From contig JBAXXL010000020.1 in assembly GCA_037127915.1 (NCBI GenBank), positions 8,657 through 72,656 on the forward strand: a stretch of DNA of 64,000 nt. Direction: 5' to 3'. Position 1 is the stretch's first letter. The number at the start of each line of letters is the position of its first letter. The notes beneath the pieces were generated by a model. It saw only the letters and a list, made by a program, of their open reading frames with translations. It made no database searches and was not told the origin of the DNA. The position numbers were made by a program, and so were the translations under genes. Origin of the DNA: JBAXXL01 sp037127915. Its GTDB lineage: Bacteria > Bacteroidota > Ignavibacteria > Kapaibacteriales > UBA2268. Below, in pieces: positions 16,675 through 25,920 of the stretch.

Positions 16675-16920
16675 ATGATGAGGAATTTTAAATATATTTT
16701 CTCAATAATAGCGGTTTTACAACTACTACAAGTATTTCATAGTGTTAATACCGAACAAAAAAAATCCTCAACCAAAACTCCACTCCCAAAAGTAAAATTA
16801 AACCCAAATATAGATTCTGACGAATATAAGTATCTTAGTTATATAGAAATTAATAATATTTTATATAAATGGCATAGTGCCAAAAATGGTTTTTTAATTT
16901 ATTTAGGAGTTTTATTATGA
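16675..16920 (+). CDS. Small putative secreted protein
   Basis: 81 residues beginning with a hydrophobic segment (KYIFSIIAVLQLLQVFHSV) that could be a signal peptide or a membrane anchor, followed by a Lys/Pro/Thr-rich stretch. No family was recognised. The stop overlaps the next start as ATGA, which favours a real coupled gene, and AGAAG lies upstream. Composition is as AT-rich as its surroundings, so it could also be a fortuitous frame or the remnant of a longer gene. Confidence 0.4.
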   Translation: MMRNFKYIFSIIAVLQLLQVFHSVNTEQKKSSTKTPLPKVKLNPNIDSDEYKYLSYIEINNILYKWHSAKNGFLIYLGVLL

Positions 16921-17714
16921 AAAGATTCTTTCTTGTTCTTGCTACGATGGTGGTTTCACTGCCGTTGTTTTTCTTTAATGTTAATGCTTCACCCCCGGAT
17001 GAATGCTTAGAAATGATTTTCCCAAATGATTACCATCAAGTTTGGAATGAAGAATGGAAAAAATGGGACTGGGTCGGTTCTATTAATCTGGATTCTATTA
17101 AATATGATACTTGTAAAGATTCACCAACATACGGGAAAAAATTTGCTAAGAAATACTTTATGATTCAGTTTATTAAGAACTATTACCCTTTCGATAATAT
17201 ATTGGATACAAATGAAGTAAAGCATATTAGCGATATATCAGAATCAAAGCCCGAACTAAAACTTAAATTTCAACAATTACAGGAAATTTTTGGAGAAATT
17301 AATTTTAAAGGTCTTGATAAAATTTTACCAAAAGAAAGCGTATTAGGGAATCCACGGTGTAGAATATATTTTGATGAATATCAAGATTATGAATCAATAG
17401 AGCAATATGTTTTGCATAATATTGATTCAGTTAAAAATTTCCTTTATGAGAATCGTACCTTTATTCCTTTGAATGTTGATGATTATAGAATTGTCCAAAA
17501 TACACTTATAATCGAACCGGTTCCAGCGACAAACTTAATTAAGATCAAACTTAATAATAATCCATTATCAAAAGAAATAATTGAGATTTTCAACAATAGT
17601 GGGAGGAAAATAAAAGAATTACCATTTATTGAAGATATTAATATTTCCGATTTACCGAATGGTATATATTTTGTGAAATGTGGTAACCAAACCGGTAAAT
17701 TTATTAAGGAGTAA
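16917..17714 (+). CDS. Secreted protein sharing the N-terminal domain of the downstream subtilase, with T9SS sorting domain
   Basis: 265 residues. A signal peptide (KRFFLVLATMVVSLPLFFF) is followed by a domain of about 165 residues (CLEMIFPNDYHQVWNEEWKKWDW through CRIYFDEYQDY). This domain matches residues 30-190 of the next gene closely, including GSINLDSIK-DTCKDSPT-GK-FAKKYF. A T9SS sorting domain follows (LIIEPVPATNLIKIKL through GIYFVKCGNQTGKFIKE). The protein is therefore the protease's N-terminal domain exported alone. Its start overlaps the preceding stop (ATGA) with AGGAG upstream, and the subtilase gene begins 5 nt after its stop. A chaperone, inhibitor or surface-receptor role for the protease is inferred, not shown. 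Confidence 0.75.
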   Translation: MKRFFLVLATMVVSLPLFFFNVNASPPDECLEMIFPNDYHQVWNEEWKKWDWVGSINLDSIKYDTCKDSPTYGKKFAKKYFMIQFIKNYYPFDNILDTNEVKHISDISESKPELKLKFQQLQEIFGEINFKGLDKILPKESVLGNPRCRIYFDEYQDYESIEQYVLHNIDSVKNFLYENRTFIPLNVDDYRIVQNTLIIEPVPATNLIKIKLNNNPLSKEIIEIFNNSGRKIKELPFIEDINISDLPNGIYFVKCGNQTGKFIKE

Positions 17715-17719
17715 ATGGT

Positions 17720-20700
17720 ATGAGAAGGGAGATTATAATACTTGCGCTTATGGCTATTTTAGGAATTTTAACAAGTTTAAAAGCACAGCCAAAAGTTGAT
17801 AATAATTGTTTGGAAATGATTTATCCAAATGATTACCATAAAGAGTGGAATGAAGAATGGAAAAAATGGGATTGGGAAGGTTCAATTAACTTGGATTCTA
17901 TTAAAATTGATACTTGCAAAGATTCACCTACATTTGGCAAACGCTTTGCCAAAAAATATTTCATAATACAGTTTATGAAAAACCAATATCCGTTTGATAA
18001 AGGATTAGATACCGGAGAAACAAGAGGATATAACTATATTTCAAATACAAAACCGGAGCTTAAGGAAAAGTTTAAAAAGCTTGAGGAAAAATTTGGTAAG
18101 TTTTATTTTAAAGGATTGGACAAAAAATTAACTGAAAAAATGATATTATTTAATCCAAAATGTAGAATTTATTTCGATGATTATAAATGTATAGATGATA
18201 TTGTACAATATATAAAAATGAATTTTTCTTCTGTAAAGAACATTAAATTTCAAAACAGATCTATTATTTTGCTAACAGTACCAAATGACAAGGCATTAAG
18301 ACAAAATTTATCTGGATCATCAATTCACAGCGCGTTAGACTTTTTTCCTAGGCATTGGAAACATTCGGGATTCCAATCTGAGATATATGAAATGAAGAGT
18401 CCCTTAGCATGGGAAATAACAATGGGCAAGCCTCAAATAAAAATAGCTTTCTCAGATGTCTTTATATTTCCAACAATTCACCCTGATGTATATCCAAATC
18501 ATGAAACTCCCAGCAGTGGTGATGGTATAGAGGAATATGATCAGCTAGGTGATAACCATGGTCTTTATACTACATCAAATGCTGTAGCATTAGCTAATAA
18601 TAATTATCCAATGGTTGGATCTGCACCAAAATGCCATGCTTTATCTATATACTATGAGATAAACAATGTAAGTGATGCAGATGCTGATGGTTTAATTAAC
18701 GAACGTAAGTTATTCCCCGATGTAAGAAATTGTAGTTATGGATCAAACAATTTGAGAAGAGTATCAAGATTACTTCCTAATGATATTGATTCAGGTATAG
18801 TTGTTGTAGCATCAGCTGGGAATGATAGAACTTGTTTGAATGGGGCATATCATGCTGCTTCTCAAATATTGCCAGATGGAAGTATTCGTTTTATTCCAAC
18901 AACTGTTTTCCCTGCGGCTACTGTATTTGCGGATCCATTATACCCTACTGATGCAACAAAAGATTATAGGCCGATAGCTGTTGGGGCTACCAAAAGCGGA
19001 ATTTTAAAAAATATGAATTGTGATTTGTGGGAAAACGGAGTTAATGATTCAGCCAATTATTCAAATCAAATTCAATTTAGGGATATTTACAATTTTTCGC
19101 CAGATGTAAATAAATTTGATATTAATAGCGATATAGTGAAGTATCGAGATTCGATAACACTTGATACCTTATACTTCTATTCAAGGCAATTAGCTAAAGA
19201 AAAGGCATTTGTTGATGTGGTAGCTCCTGGAGACGGTATTGTTTGCGCCGACGGAGCAGATGACTATACAATGAAATCAGGCACTTCTATGAGCGGACCT
19301 TTTGTAGCAGGTATCTGTGGGTTAATGTTATCTGTTAATAAATTTATGGGTGTACCGTTAACTTTACCTGTAGATAGTTTATATACCAAACCAATTTGCG
19401 GTACGGACGTACAAAGGAAAGCGTATGATATAATAACCTTTACTGCCAAAAAAATACCGGATTTTGAAAATTTCACAAGAGGTGCCTTGATACAACATGG
19501 TACAGAACACTATTTATCCTATCAATTTTATGATGGAAGACCATATCAATATGAATATGTAACTCAATGGAACGACAAATTAAAACGTAGTTGGGCTCAA
19601 AGAGTAGGTTTTGGATTAGTGGATGCATATCGAGCAGTTGCTCATTCAATCCGCCAAAAAGGGCAGTATGTTTATACTATTGGAACAACAAACTATAATT
19701 TACCAATGTATTTTGATAATGGAGTCTTACCAACCCCTGACCCAAGAGGATACTTCAACCCTGATAGTATTCGAATTATGCATTGGGGTTCTCAGGTAAA
19801 TGAAGGTAATCTTGAATTTGAGTTAGCAAATTGGCGTGGACAAACGTCAGGTAACGATGGTATTTACAATGTACTTGATTGGGGTGGTGCTTCGCTTCCC
19901 AACGAAACGCACAACAACCAAGGCGTTACACGAATCAACTCAGATGATCCGGCTTTTAGGCGTCATATTACTGTACAGGATTCTTCGATATTAGCTATAG
20001 ATGGTATTTTAATTTCGGACCAACCGACGGCTTGCCATTATGTAACTACATCATCAACTGACACATCAGAATCGGTTATATTAATGGAAGGTTTAATAAA
20101 AAATGTTGAAATTACCGGTAATTTGAAAATTGGTGATTTAATTATAGAATCTTCAATTGATAATGGTATCGGCGGTGTTCCCGGATGTGTCGGTTTCTCA
20201 AGTCAATTGGAAAATAATTATGGTGAAATCTATGGTGAAGTATTTGTGAATAACAAAGCATTGCTATATGCTTGGAGCAATTTAAAGACACAACCCGGTA
20301 GTTTCATCCATTTAAACGGTGAGAAGGATATGTATCTTTATGGAACTTCCATTATGACAATGAGAAATAATTCCGGCATTGATGGTTTAGAAGATCGTAA
20401 AATCGTTGTTACCGCCCAAGCTGAATTATTTATAGAAGATAGTGCTATAGTTGATATCGATTGCGAAATCAATGTATTAGCAGGCGGAAAATTAACATTA
20501 GGAACTAAGGCAGTAGCAAAAATAAAAAAACTGAACATAGAAGCAGGTGCAACTGTTACTGTTCCATCCGGTGCTGTTATGGCTTTGAAAGACCCAGAGC
20601 ATATAGTAAATGGCAACTTTTATGTAGGTAATGCACCAAGCCTGCACGGTACTGCAAAAGTTATCGGTAAATTAGATGATAATTGTTTACCGCTCGGTTC

Positions 20701-22606
20701 TGAGAAATATGCAAATACAAAATATATAAGTACACAACCTGTTATTTATATGAAAGGAAATCCTTTAGGAATTCCATATACCACTACTTTAACAATTAAC
20801 AATTCAGAATTCAAAAACATAAGTATCAATGCCACTGACGTTAGGATTCCTTTCCCTATTTTCAAATCGGGTTTCTATACCGAAAGCCGTCACGCAAATC
20901 CATATTTCAATTTTGACTTTTTGATTTCGATTAATTATGATAGATGTCAGAATTACAATCCTCAAATCAACCGTCTTGTTATGTTTGATAGTTGCCAATT
21001 TATTGACAGTTCAACTATTGAAAGATTTCCTTCAGAACCTGACAATTGGAATAAATTCATTTACAGAACCGGTGGTGTTTTACTAAATGATTGCGAATAT
21101 GTAAGATTCAACGTCTGTGATTTCAAAAGGCTTGAATATGGTATAACGGCAAACAATTCCATCCAAATGGATATCTATACCAGTAAATTTGATACTTGCG
21201 GAATAGGTGATTATGCCTTTGCAACTGGAACTTTACTTTGCGAGAATAAATACAACATTGTGCAATATGGCAGTTTTAGAGATAATGCATTCGATGGCAA
21301 AGCATTTAATAATAATTATACACGTTCTCGTTTTTCATATTACGCTATTAATAGTGGTGAGCAAAGATTCCGAGGAAATACATTTGATCAATATTATAGA
21401 GCAGTTTCGAGCGAGAATACCAAAATTATTATGCAAACGATTATTGAAGATAATATGCAAAAAATCTATGGGATGAATGATTTTAAGTTTGATCAAATTA
21501 TTAGTTTAGCAAACTACAATAATAAATTCATCACAAAAGATTGCGAAATTGATACTACTAATCATAAAGAAAATGCCGCGGCTGATGTTTTTACAAATGG
21601 TAAGATTTTTGATTTAAATGTAGAATGTGGTCATAATAGATTTTCAGAATTCGCGCCATATCATATATTAAATTTAGTTCCGGGTAATCCTTTCTTAAAT
21701 ATTAAGATTAATGCTTTTCGCCCCCCTATGGTGCCACCAAGAATTTCAGGAATTATTCCATTTTACAATGGGAATCTTGTTCTTCTTAATGAGTCTCAAT
21801 GGATTCAGGATACATTACATCCTCAATATCCCGGCTTATGTTGCGGTGATAAAACAGATTCAGTTATGAATGATATTTGTACAGAAAATGTTTATGCAAA
21901 TTACGAGTGTATTGATGGTAGTGAAAGCGGTGAAGGCGGTCAGTTATTTTTAACCGAATTATCTTCATATACTATTGATGAAAATTTAATTAATAGTGCA
22001 ACACAGAATAAAATAATTGCTTTATCTTCATATTTATCAGAATCAGGCAACAAGAAGGATTTGTTACTAAAATTGAAAAATGAACTTAAGCAAACAAACT
22101 TAGTTCCTCAGAAGGATAAAGAATTAGCACGATTATGTATTGATTTAAAATTATTGGATTCGATTAATATAAATGATTATGAAACAGATTATGTAGATAA
22201 TTTGATATTCAAGCATAATATTTATCGCAAAAACAATAAAAACGATTTACAAAGTATGGGCTATATGTCAATGCTGTCATTTTTGAGTAATCGTTATGAT
22301 AAGGGTTGTAACGATGGCATTAATTATATAAATGAAAGCACAGAAAGCAATTTAAATATTGTTAGTATAGTACCTAATCCTACAACTGATATTGCAACAC
22401 TTACATTTACTGTATCTGACGCAAATGCAGTTGATATAATCATTTCAGATATACAAGGTAATACTGTTTTAAAAGAAACAACATTCCCAACATCTAACAA
22501 TAATACTTACAAAATCAACTCTAAAAATATGAGTCCAGGAGTTTACTTAGTAACACTTTCCTCAAACGGTCATCGAGTAACTGACAAACTAATAGTAGTT
22601 AAATAA
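17720..22606 (+). CDS. Secreted subtilisin-like (S8) serine protease with beta-helix region and T9SS sorting domain
   Basis: A 1628-residue exported protein. A signal peptide (1-22) is followed by an N-terminal domain shared with the upstream gene (30-190), in the position of a propeptide. The S8 catalytic domain spans about 225-690: Asp246 in KIAFSDVF, His280 in DNHGLYTTSNAVA, oxyanion Asn368 in ASAGND and Ser523 in KSGTSMSGPFVAG. Long repetitive beta-rich sequence follows; around 1050-1320 it looks like a right-handed parallel beta-helix (many N-x-F/F-x-N strands). It closes with a T9SS domain (IVPNPTTDIATLTF through SPGVYLVTLSSNG, LIVVK). AAGGAG precedes the start. It is probably exported and surface-anchored to degrade extracellular protein. 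Confidence 0.88.
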   Translation: MRREIIILALMAILGILTSLKAQPKVDNNCLEMIYPNDYHKEWNEEWKKWDWEGSINLDSIKIDTCKDSPTFGKRFAKKYFIIQFMKNQYPFDKGLDTGETRGYNYISNTKPELKEKFKKLEEKFGKFYFKGLDKKLTEKMILFNPKCRIYFDDYKCIDDIVQYIKMNFSSVKNIKFQNRSIILLTVPNDKALRQNLSGSSIHSALDFFPRHWKHSGFQSEIYEMKSPLAWEITMGKPQIKIAFSDVFIFPTIHPDVYPNHETPSSGDGIEEYDQLGDNHGLYTTSNAVALANNNYPMVGSAPKCHALSIYYEINNVSDADADGLINERKLFPDVRNCSYGSNNLRRVSRLLPNDIDSGIVVVASAGNDRTCLNGAYHAASQILPDGSIRFIPTTVFPAATVFADPLYPTDATKDYRPIAVGATKSGILKNMNCDLWENGVNDSANYSNQIQFRDIYNFSPDVNKFDINSDIVKYRDSITLDTLYFYSRQLAKEKAFVDVVAPGDGIVCADGADDYTMKSGTSMSGPFVAGICGLMLSVNKFMGVPLTLPVDSLYTKPICGTDVQRKAYDIITFTAKKIPDFENFTRGALIQHGTEHYLSYQFYDGRPYQYEYVTQWNDKLKRSWAQRVGFGLVDAYRAVAHSIRQKGQYVYTIGTTNYNLPMYFDNGVLPTPDPRGYFNPDSIRIMHWGSQVNEGNLEFELANWRGQTSGNDGIYNVLDWGGASLPNETHNNQGVTRINSDDPAFRRHITVQDSSILAIDGILISDQPTACHYVTTSSTDTSESVILMEGLIKNVEITGNLKIGDLIIESSIDNGIGGVPGCVGFSSQLENNYGEIYGEVFVNNKALLYAWSNLKTQPGSFIHLNGEKDMYLYGTSIMTMRNNSGIDGLEDRKIVVTAQAELFIEDSAIVDIDCEINVLAGGKLTLGTKAVAKIKKLNIEAGATVTVPSGAVMALKDPEHIVNGNFYVGNAPSLHGTAKVIGKLDDNCLPLGSEKYANTKYISTQPVIYMKGNPLGIPYTTTLTINNSEFKNISINATDVRIPFPIFKSGFYTESRHANPYFNFDFLISINYDRCQNYNPQINRLVMFDSCQFIDSSTIERFPSEPDNWNKFIYRTGGVLLNDCEYVRFNVCDFKRLEYGITANNSIQMDIYTSKFDTCGIGDYAFATGTLLCENKYNIVQYGSFRDNAFDGKAFNNNYTRSRFSYYAINSGEQRFRGNTFDQYYRAVSSENTKIIMQTIIEDNMQKIYGMNDFKFDQIISLANYNNKFITKDCEIDTTNHKENAAADVFTNGKIFDLNVECGHNRFSEFAPYHILNLVPGNPFLNIKINAFRPPMVPPRISGIIPFYNGNLVLLNESQWIQDTLHPQYPGLCCGDKTDSVMNDICTENVYANYECIDGSESGEGGQLFLTELSSYTIDENLINSATQNKIIALSSYLSESGNKKDLLLKLKNELKQTNLVPQKDKELARLCIDLKLLDSININDYETDYVDNLIFKHNIYRKNNKNDLQSMGYMSMLSFLSNRYDKGCNDGINYINESTESNLNIVSIVPNPTTDIATLTFTVSDANAVDIIISDIQGNTVLKETTFPTSNNNTYKINSKNMSPGVYLVTLSSNGHRVTDKLIVVK

Positions 22607-22611
22607 AAATC

Positions 22612-22638
22612 AGGCGGGTTAATCCCCGCCTTTTTTTT
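22612..22638 (+). terminator. Intrinsic terminator of the protease operon
   Basis: Perfect stem AGGCGGG (22612-22618) with CCCGCCT (22625-22631), six-base loop, then eight Ts. It starts 5 nt after the subtilase stop. A degenerate copy of the CATCCGATG palindrome follows at about 22646-22678. Confidence 0.92.
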
Positions 22639-22803
22639 GGTTTTTTATCATCCGATGCCTGCAAGTCATCGAATGAATCAGTAAATTTTGCAAATAAATG
22701 GGTTATTTCGAGCCATAAAGTGTGAAATGAAATTCACAAAATGGATTATTTTCGCAAAAAAGCACTTTAATTTAATAATATATAAAAAAAAAAGAAATAT
22801 AAT

Positions 22804-22834
22804 TTGGTAGTTGTGGAAAAAAAGTTTATTTTTG
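22804..22834 (+). promoter_or_regulatory. Candidate promoter of the ribosomal protein operon
   Basis: TTG at 22804-22806, a 20-bp spacer, and TATTTTTG at 22827-22834 match the Bacteroidota-type -33 TTG / -7 TAnnTTTG arrangement. It lies 49 bp upstream of the rpsL start, downstream of the previous terminator, and is the best match in this gap. Confidence 0.5.
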
Positions 22835-22882
22835 AATTCTCTATTTATGAGATTATAAGAAAAATATATTTGAGGATTAGAC

Positions 22883-23272
22883 GTGCCAACTATAAGTCAG
22901 TTAATTAGAAAAGGCAGAAAGAAAATAGTAAAGAAGAGTAAATCGGTAGCTTTAAAGAATTGTCCGCAACGCCGCGGCGTCTGTACCAGAGTTTACACTA
23001 CAACGCCTAAAAAGCCGAATTCAGCTTTGCGTAAAGTAGCACGTGTAAGATTAACAACGGGCATCGAAGTAACTGCTTATATTCCGGGCGAAGGTCACAA
23101 TCTTCAAGAGCATAGCTTGGTATTTGTACGCGGTGGCAGGGTAAAGGATTTACCTGGTGTTCGTTATCACATCATACGTGGTACCGCTGATACTCAAGGC
23201 GTAGAAAAAAGAAACCAAGGCCGTTCGAAATACGGAACAAAACGACCTAAGAAAACTGTTGTAAAAAAATAA
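22883..23272 (+). CDS. rpsL: Small ribosomal subunit protein uS12
   Basis: 129 residues. It is a 30S decoding-centre protein (MPTISQLIRKGRKK, TPKKPNSALRKVARVRLTTG, PGEGHNLQEHS, GVRYHIIRG). The GTG start at 22883 is fixed by homology and by GAGG upstream. Lys43 in TPKKPNSA is the residue changed in many streptomycin-resistant mutants and is wild-type here. It is the first gene of the fused str-S10-spc-alpha operon. Confidence 0.98.
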   Translation: MPTISQLIRKGRKKIVKKSKSVALKNCPQRRGVCTRVYTTTPKKPNSALRKVARVRLTTGIEVTAYIPGEGHNLQEHSLVFVRGGRVKDLPGVRYHIIRGTADTQGVEKRNQGRSKYGTKRPKKTVVKK

Positions 23273-23287
23273 TTTGAAAAGAGCGAT

Positions 23288-23755
23288 ATGAGAAAAAGAA
23301 GAGCAGAAAAGAGACAACTGATTCCGGATATCAAATATAACGATATCTTAGTATCTCGTTTTGTTAATAACATAATGTTAGACGGAAAAAAATCGACAGC
23401 TCAAAGTATAGTTTATGATGCATTTAATATAATTGCAGAAAAAATGAAAGAAGAACCATTGGACGTGTTTAAAAAAGCATTATCAAATGCGGCACCTTTA
23501 ATGGAAGTCCGTTCTCATCGTGTTGGTGGCGCCACTTATCAAGTGCCTGTTGACGTTCGCGATGATAGACGCATAGCTCTTTCAATAAGATGGATAAAGA
23601 ACTACGCTTTAGCACGCAGAGAAAAAACTATGGCAGAAAGAGTTGCCGGAGAATTAATGAGTGCGGCTAAGGGCGAAGGTTCAGCAGTAAAAAAACGTGA
23701 AGATACCCACAGAATGGCAGAAGCCAATAAGGCTTTCGCGCATTTCAAATGGTAA
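23288..23755 (+). CDS. rpsG: Small ribosomal subunit protein uS7
   Basis: 155 residues, normal length. uS7 nucleates assembly of the 30S head by binding the 3' major domain of 16S rRNA. Conserved blocks include FVNNIMLDGKKSTAQSIVYDA, PLMEVRSHRVGGATYQVPV, ALSIRWI and EDTHRMAEANKAFAHFKW. It follows rpsL by 15 nt, as in most str operons. Confidence 0.98.
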   Translation: MRKRRAEKRQLIPDIKYNDILVSRFVNNIMLDGKKSTAQSIVYDAFNIIAEKMKEEPLDVFKKALSNAAPLMEVRSHRVGGATYQVPVDVRDDRRIALSIRWIKNYALARREKTMAERVAGELMSAAKGEGSAVKKREDTHRMAEANKAFAHFKW

Positions 23756-23804
23756 CAAATAGTAAATTGATAGTTCTTTGTAAACTAACAAACCTGACCA
23801 ATTA

Positions 23805-25853
23805 ATGCAACCGGATGTTGACATATCGAAACTGAGGAACATCGGTATAATTGCTCACATTGATGCAGGCAAAACCACCACTACTGAGCGGATACTATTT
23901 TATTCAGGATACCTGCATAAGATAGGCGAAGTAGATGACGGAACGGCCTTCATGGATTATATGGAGCAAGAGCGGGAACGAGGAATAACGATTACCTCGG
24001 CGGCGACAACTTGTCATTGGAAAGAGTTTCAAATTAATATAATTGATACTCCCGGACATGTTGATTTCACAGCCGAAGTACAGCGTTCTCTTAGAGTTTT
24101 GGACGGAGCAGTAGGTGTTTTTTGTGCTGTAGGAGGTGTGGAACCTCAAAGCGAAACTGTTTGGTATCAAGCAGACCAGTATAAAGTTCCACGGATAGCC
24201 TACATCAATAAGATGGATAGAATGGGAGCAGATTTCATTCGCGCCGTCGAAATGATAAAAAGCAAATTAAAATCCAACGCTGTACCGGTTCAATTACCGA
24301 TAGGAGCGGCAGACACTTTTAAAGGTATAATAGACCTTGTGAAAATGAAAGCCTTATACTTTGACCCGGATTCTCGCGGAATTGATATCGAAGAAGCAGA
24401 TATTCCAAGTGAATATTTAGACGAAGCTGAAGAATATAGAGCTTTGATGATAGAAGCCGCGGCAGAGAATAGCGATGAATTACTCGAAAAGTATTTAACA
24501 GATGGTGAATTGGCAAATGACGATATAATGTTGGGTATAAGACAAGGTGTTTTAGCAGGGAAAATGGTACCTGTGTTCTGCGGTTCTTCTTTTAAAGATA
24601 TAGGAGTCCAACCGCTCGTGGATGCAATAGTAGATTATCTGCCTTCACCTGAAGATATTAAAGTAGTAAAAGGCTTTTCCGCCGAAGATCACGAAAAAGT
24701 GATTGTCCGTAATATGGACAGCGATGAAAGTTTTTCCGCTTTAGCATTTAAAGTCTTAACCGACCCGTATGTCGGGAAATTGATATTCATTCGAATTTAT
24801 TCCGGAGTAATGGAATTAGGCAAGTCCTACGAAAATATGACCGCAATGAAGAAAGAACGAATAATGAAGATTTTCCGGATACATTCAAATAAAAGAGATG
24901 AACTTCAGTACGCTGGAGCCGGCGAGATAATCGCCGTCCCAACTTTGAGATTCACTCATACAGGTGACACACTTTGCGATAGCAAAGCACCTATATTATA
25001 TGAAAAAATCGAATTTGCCGAACCGGTAATAAACCAGTCTTTGGAAGCGCGCACTTTAGCCGATCAAGAAAAAATGCTTGATGTGCTAGCACGTTTAGCG
25101 GATGAAGATCCAACATTCAGATTCAAAACAGATGACGAAAGCGGACAAATAATCATCAGCGGCGTTGGCGAACTTCACTTAGAAATAATGGTAGATAGGT
25201 TACTTAGAGAATTTAAAGTACCTGCGCGAGTAGGGCGTCCACAAGTAGCATATCGAGAAAAACCGGCAACAATAGCAAAAGATTCCGCGGTTTTCGAAAA
25301 TCAAATAGCAGGGAAGCTACAGCACGGAGACGTTACTGTAGAAATCTCACCTGGTGATAACGGAAGCGGAATAGTCATAGAAAACAAAATTCAAACAAAT
25401 AAACTTCCTGAAGAATTTGCAAAAAGTATTCAAGAAGGTGTTGAAGAAGCATTGAAAGTCGGTCCGCAAGGATATCCGATGCTCGATGTTAAGGTTAGGT
25501 TACTAGACGCTGGATATTTAGTCGGGACTTCGACAAATTTAGGATTTAAAATAGCGGGCACAATAGCGGTAAAGAATGCCAGCCGCCAAGCCGGTTCGAC
25601 TATTTTGGAACCATACTTTAAAGTAGAAGTTATTTCCCCTGATGAATATACAGGAGATATTATAGCGGACATCAACTCTCGTCGCGGACGAATCGAGAAT
25701 ATCGAATATCGCGGGACGATGCAGGTGATACAAGCAGTGACTCCATTGTCAGAAATGTTCGGATATGTAACGAAACTTCGCTCTTTGAGCCAAGGCCGAG
25801 CAGTTTACACAATGAAGTTCTCACACTACGAGTCTGCGATAATAACAAATTAA
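23805..25853 (+). CDS. fusA: Elongation factor G
   Basis: 682 residues. This translational GTPase moves tRNA-mRNA through the ribosome and helps split post-termination complexes. G1 is AHIDAGKTT (17-25), switch I carries QERERGITITSAATTC, G3 is DTPGH and G4 is NKMD. Domains II-V follow, including FRVHSNKRDE-like (FRIHSNKRDE), SGVGELHLEIMVDRL, GRPQVAYREKP and the C-terminal MFGYVTKLRSLSQGRA. It lies in the canonical str position between rpsG and tuf. The ribosome binding site is weak. A second EF-G elsewhere in the genome cannot be excluded. Confidence 0.97.
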   Translation: MQPDVDISKLRNIGIIAHIDAGKTTTTERILFYSGYLHKIGEVDDGTAFMDYMEQERERGITITSAATTCHWKEFQINIIDTPGHVDFTAEVQRSLRVLDGAVGVFCAVGGVEPQSETVWYQADQYKVPRIAYINKMDRMGADFIRAVEMIKSKLKSNAVPVQLPIGAADTFKGIIDLVKMKALYFDPDSRGIDIEEADIPSEYLDEAEEYRALMIEAAAENSDELLEKYLTDGELANDDIMLGIRQGVLAGKMVPVFCGSSFKDIGVQPLVDAIVDYLPSPEDIKVVKGFSAEDHEKVIVRNMDSDESFSALAFKVLTDPYVGKLIFIRIYSGVMELGKSYENMTAMKKERIMKIFRIHSNKRDELQYAGAGEIIAVPTLRFTHTGDTLCDSKAPILYEKIEFAEPVINQSLEARTLADQEKMLDVLARLADEDPTFRFKTDDESGQIIISGVGELHLEIMVDRLLREFKVPARVGRPQVAYREKPATIAKDSAVFENQIAGKLQHGDVTVEISPGDNGSGIVIENKIQTNKLPEEFAKSIQEGVEEALKVGPQGYPMLDVKVRLLDAGYLVGTSTNLGFKIAGTIAVKNASRQAGSTILEPYFKVEVISPDEYTGDIIADINSRRGRIENIEYRGTMQVIQAVTPLSEMFGYVTKLRSLSQGRAVYTMKFSHYESAIITN

Positions 25854-25920
25854 TATATTTAAATATTTTTTTGTATTTAGTATTTTTTAAATATAAATTT
25901 TTCTCTAATGGAGCGTTATA

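Noticed and set aside
23805..25853. EF-G as a specialised paralogue
   Set aside because: Some switch I residues (DDGTAFMDYM) differ from common EF-G, but all G motifs and C-terminal blocks are present and it sits in the canonical str position.
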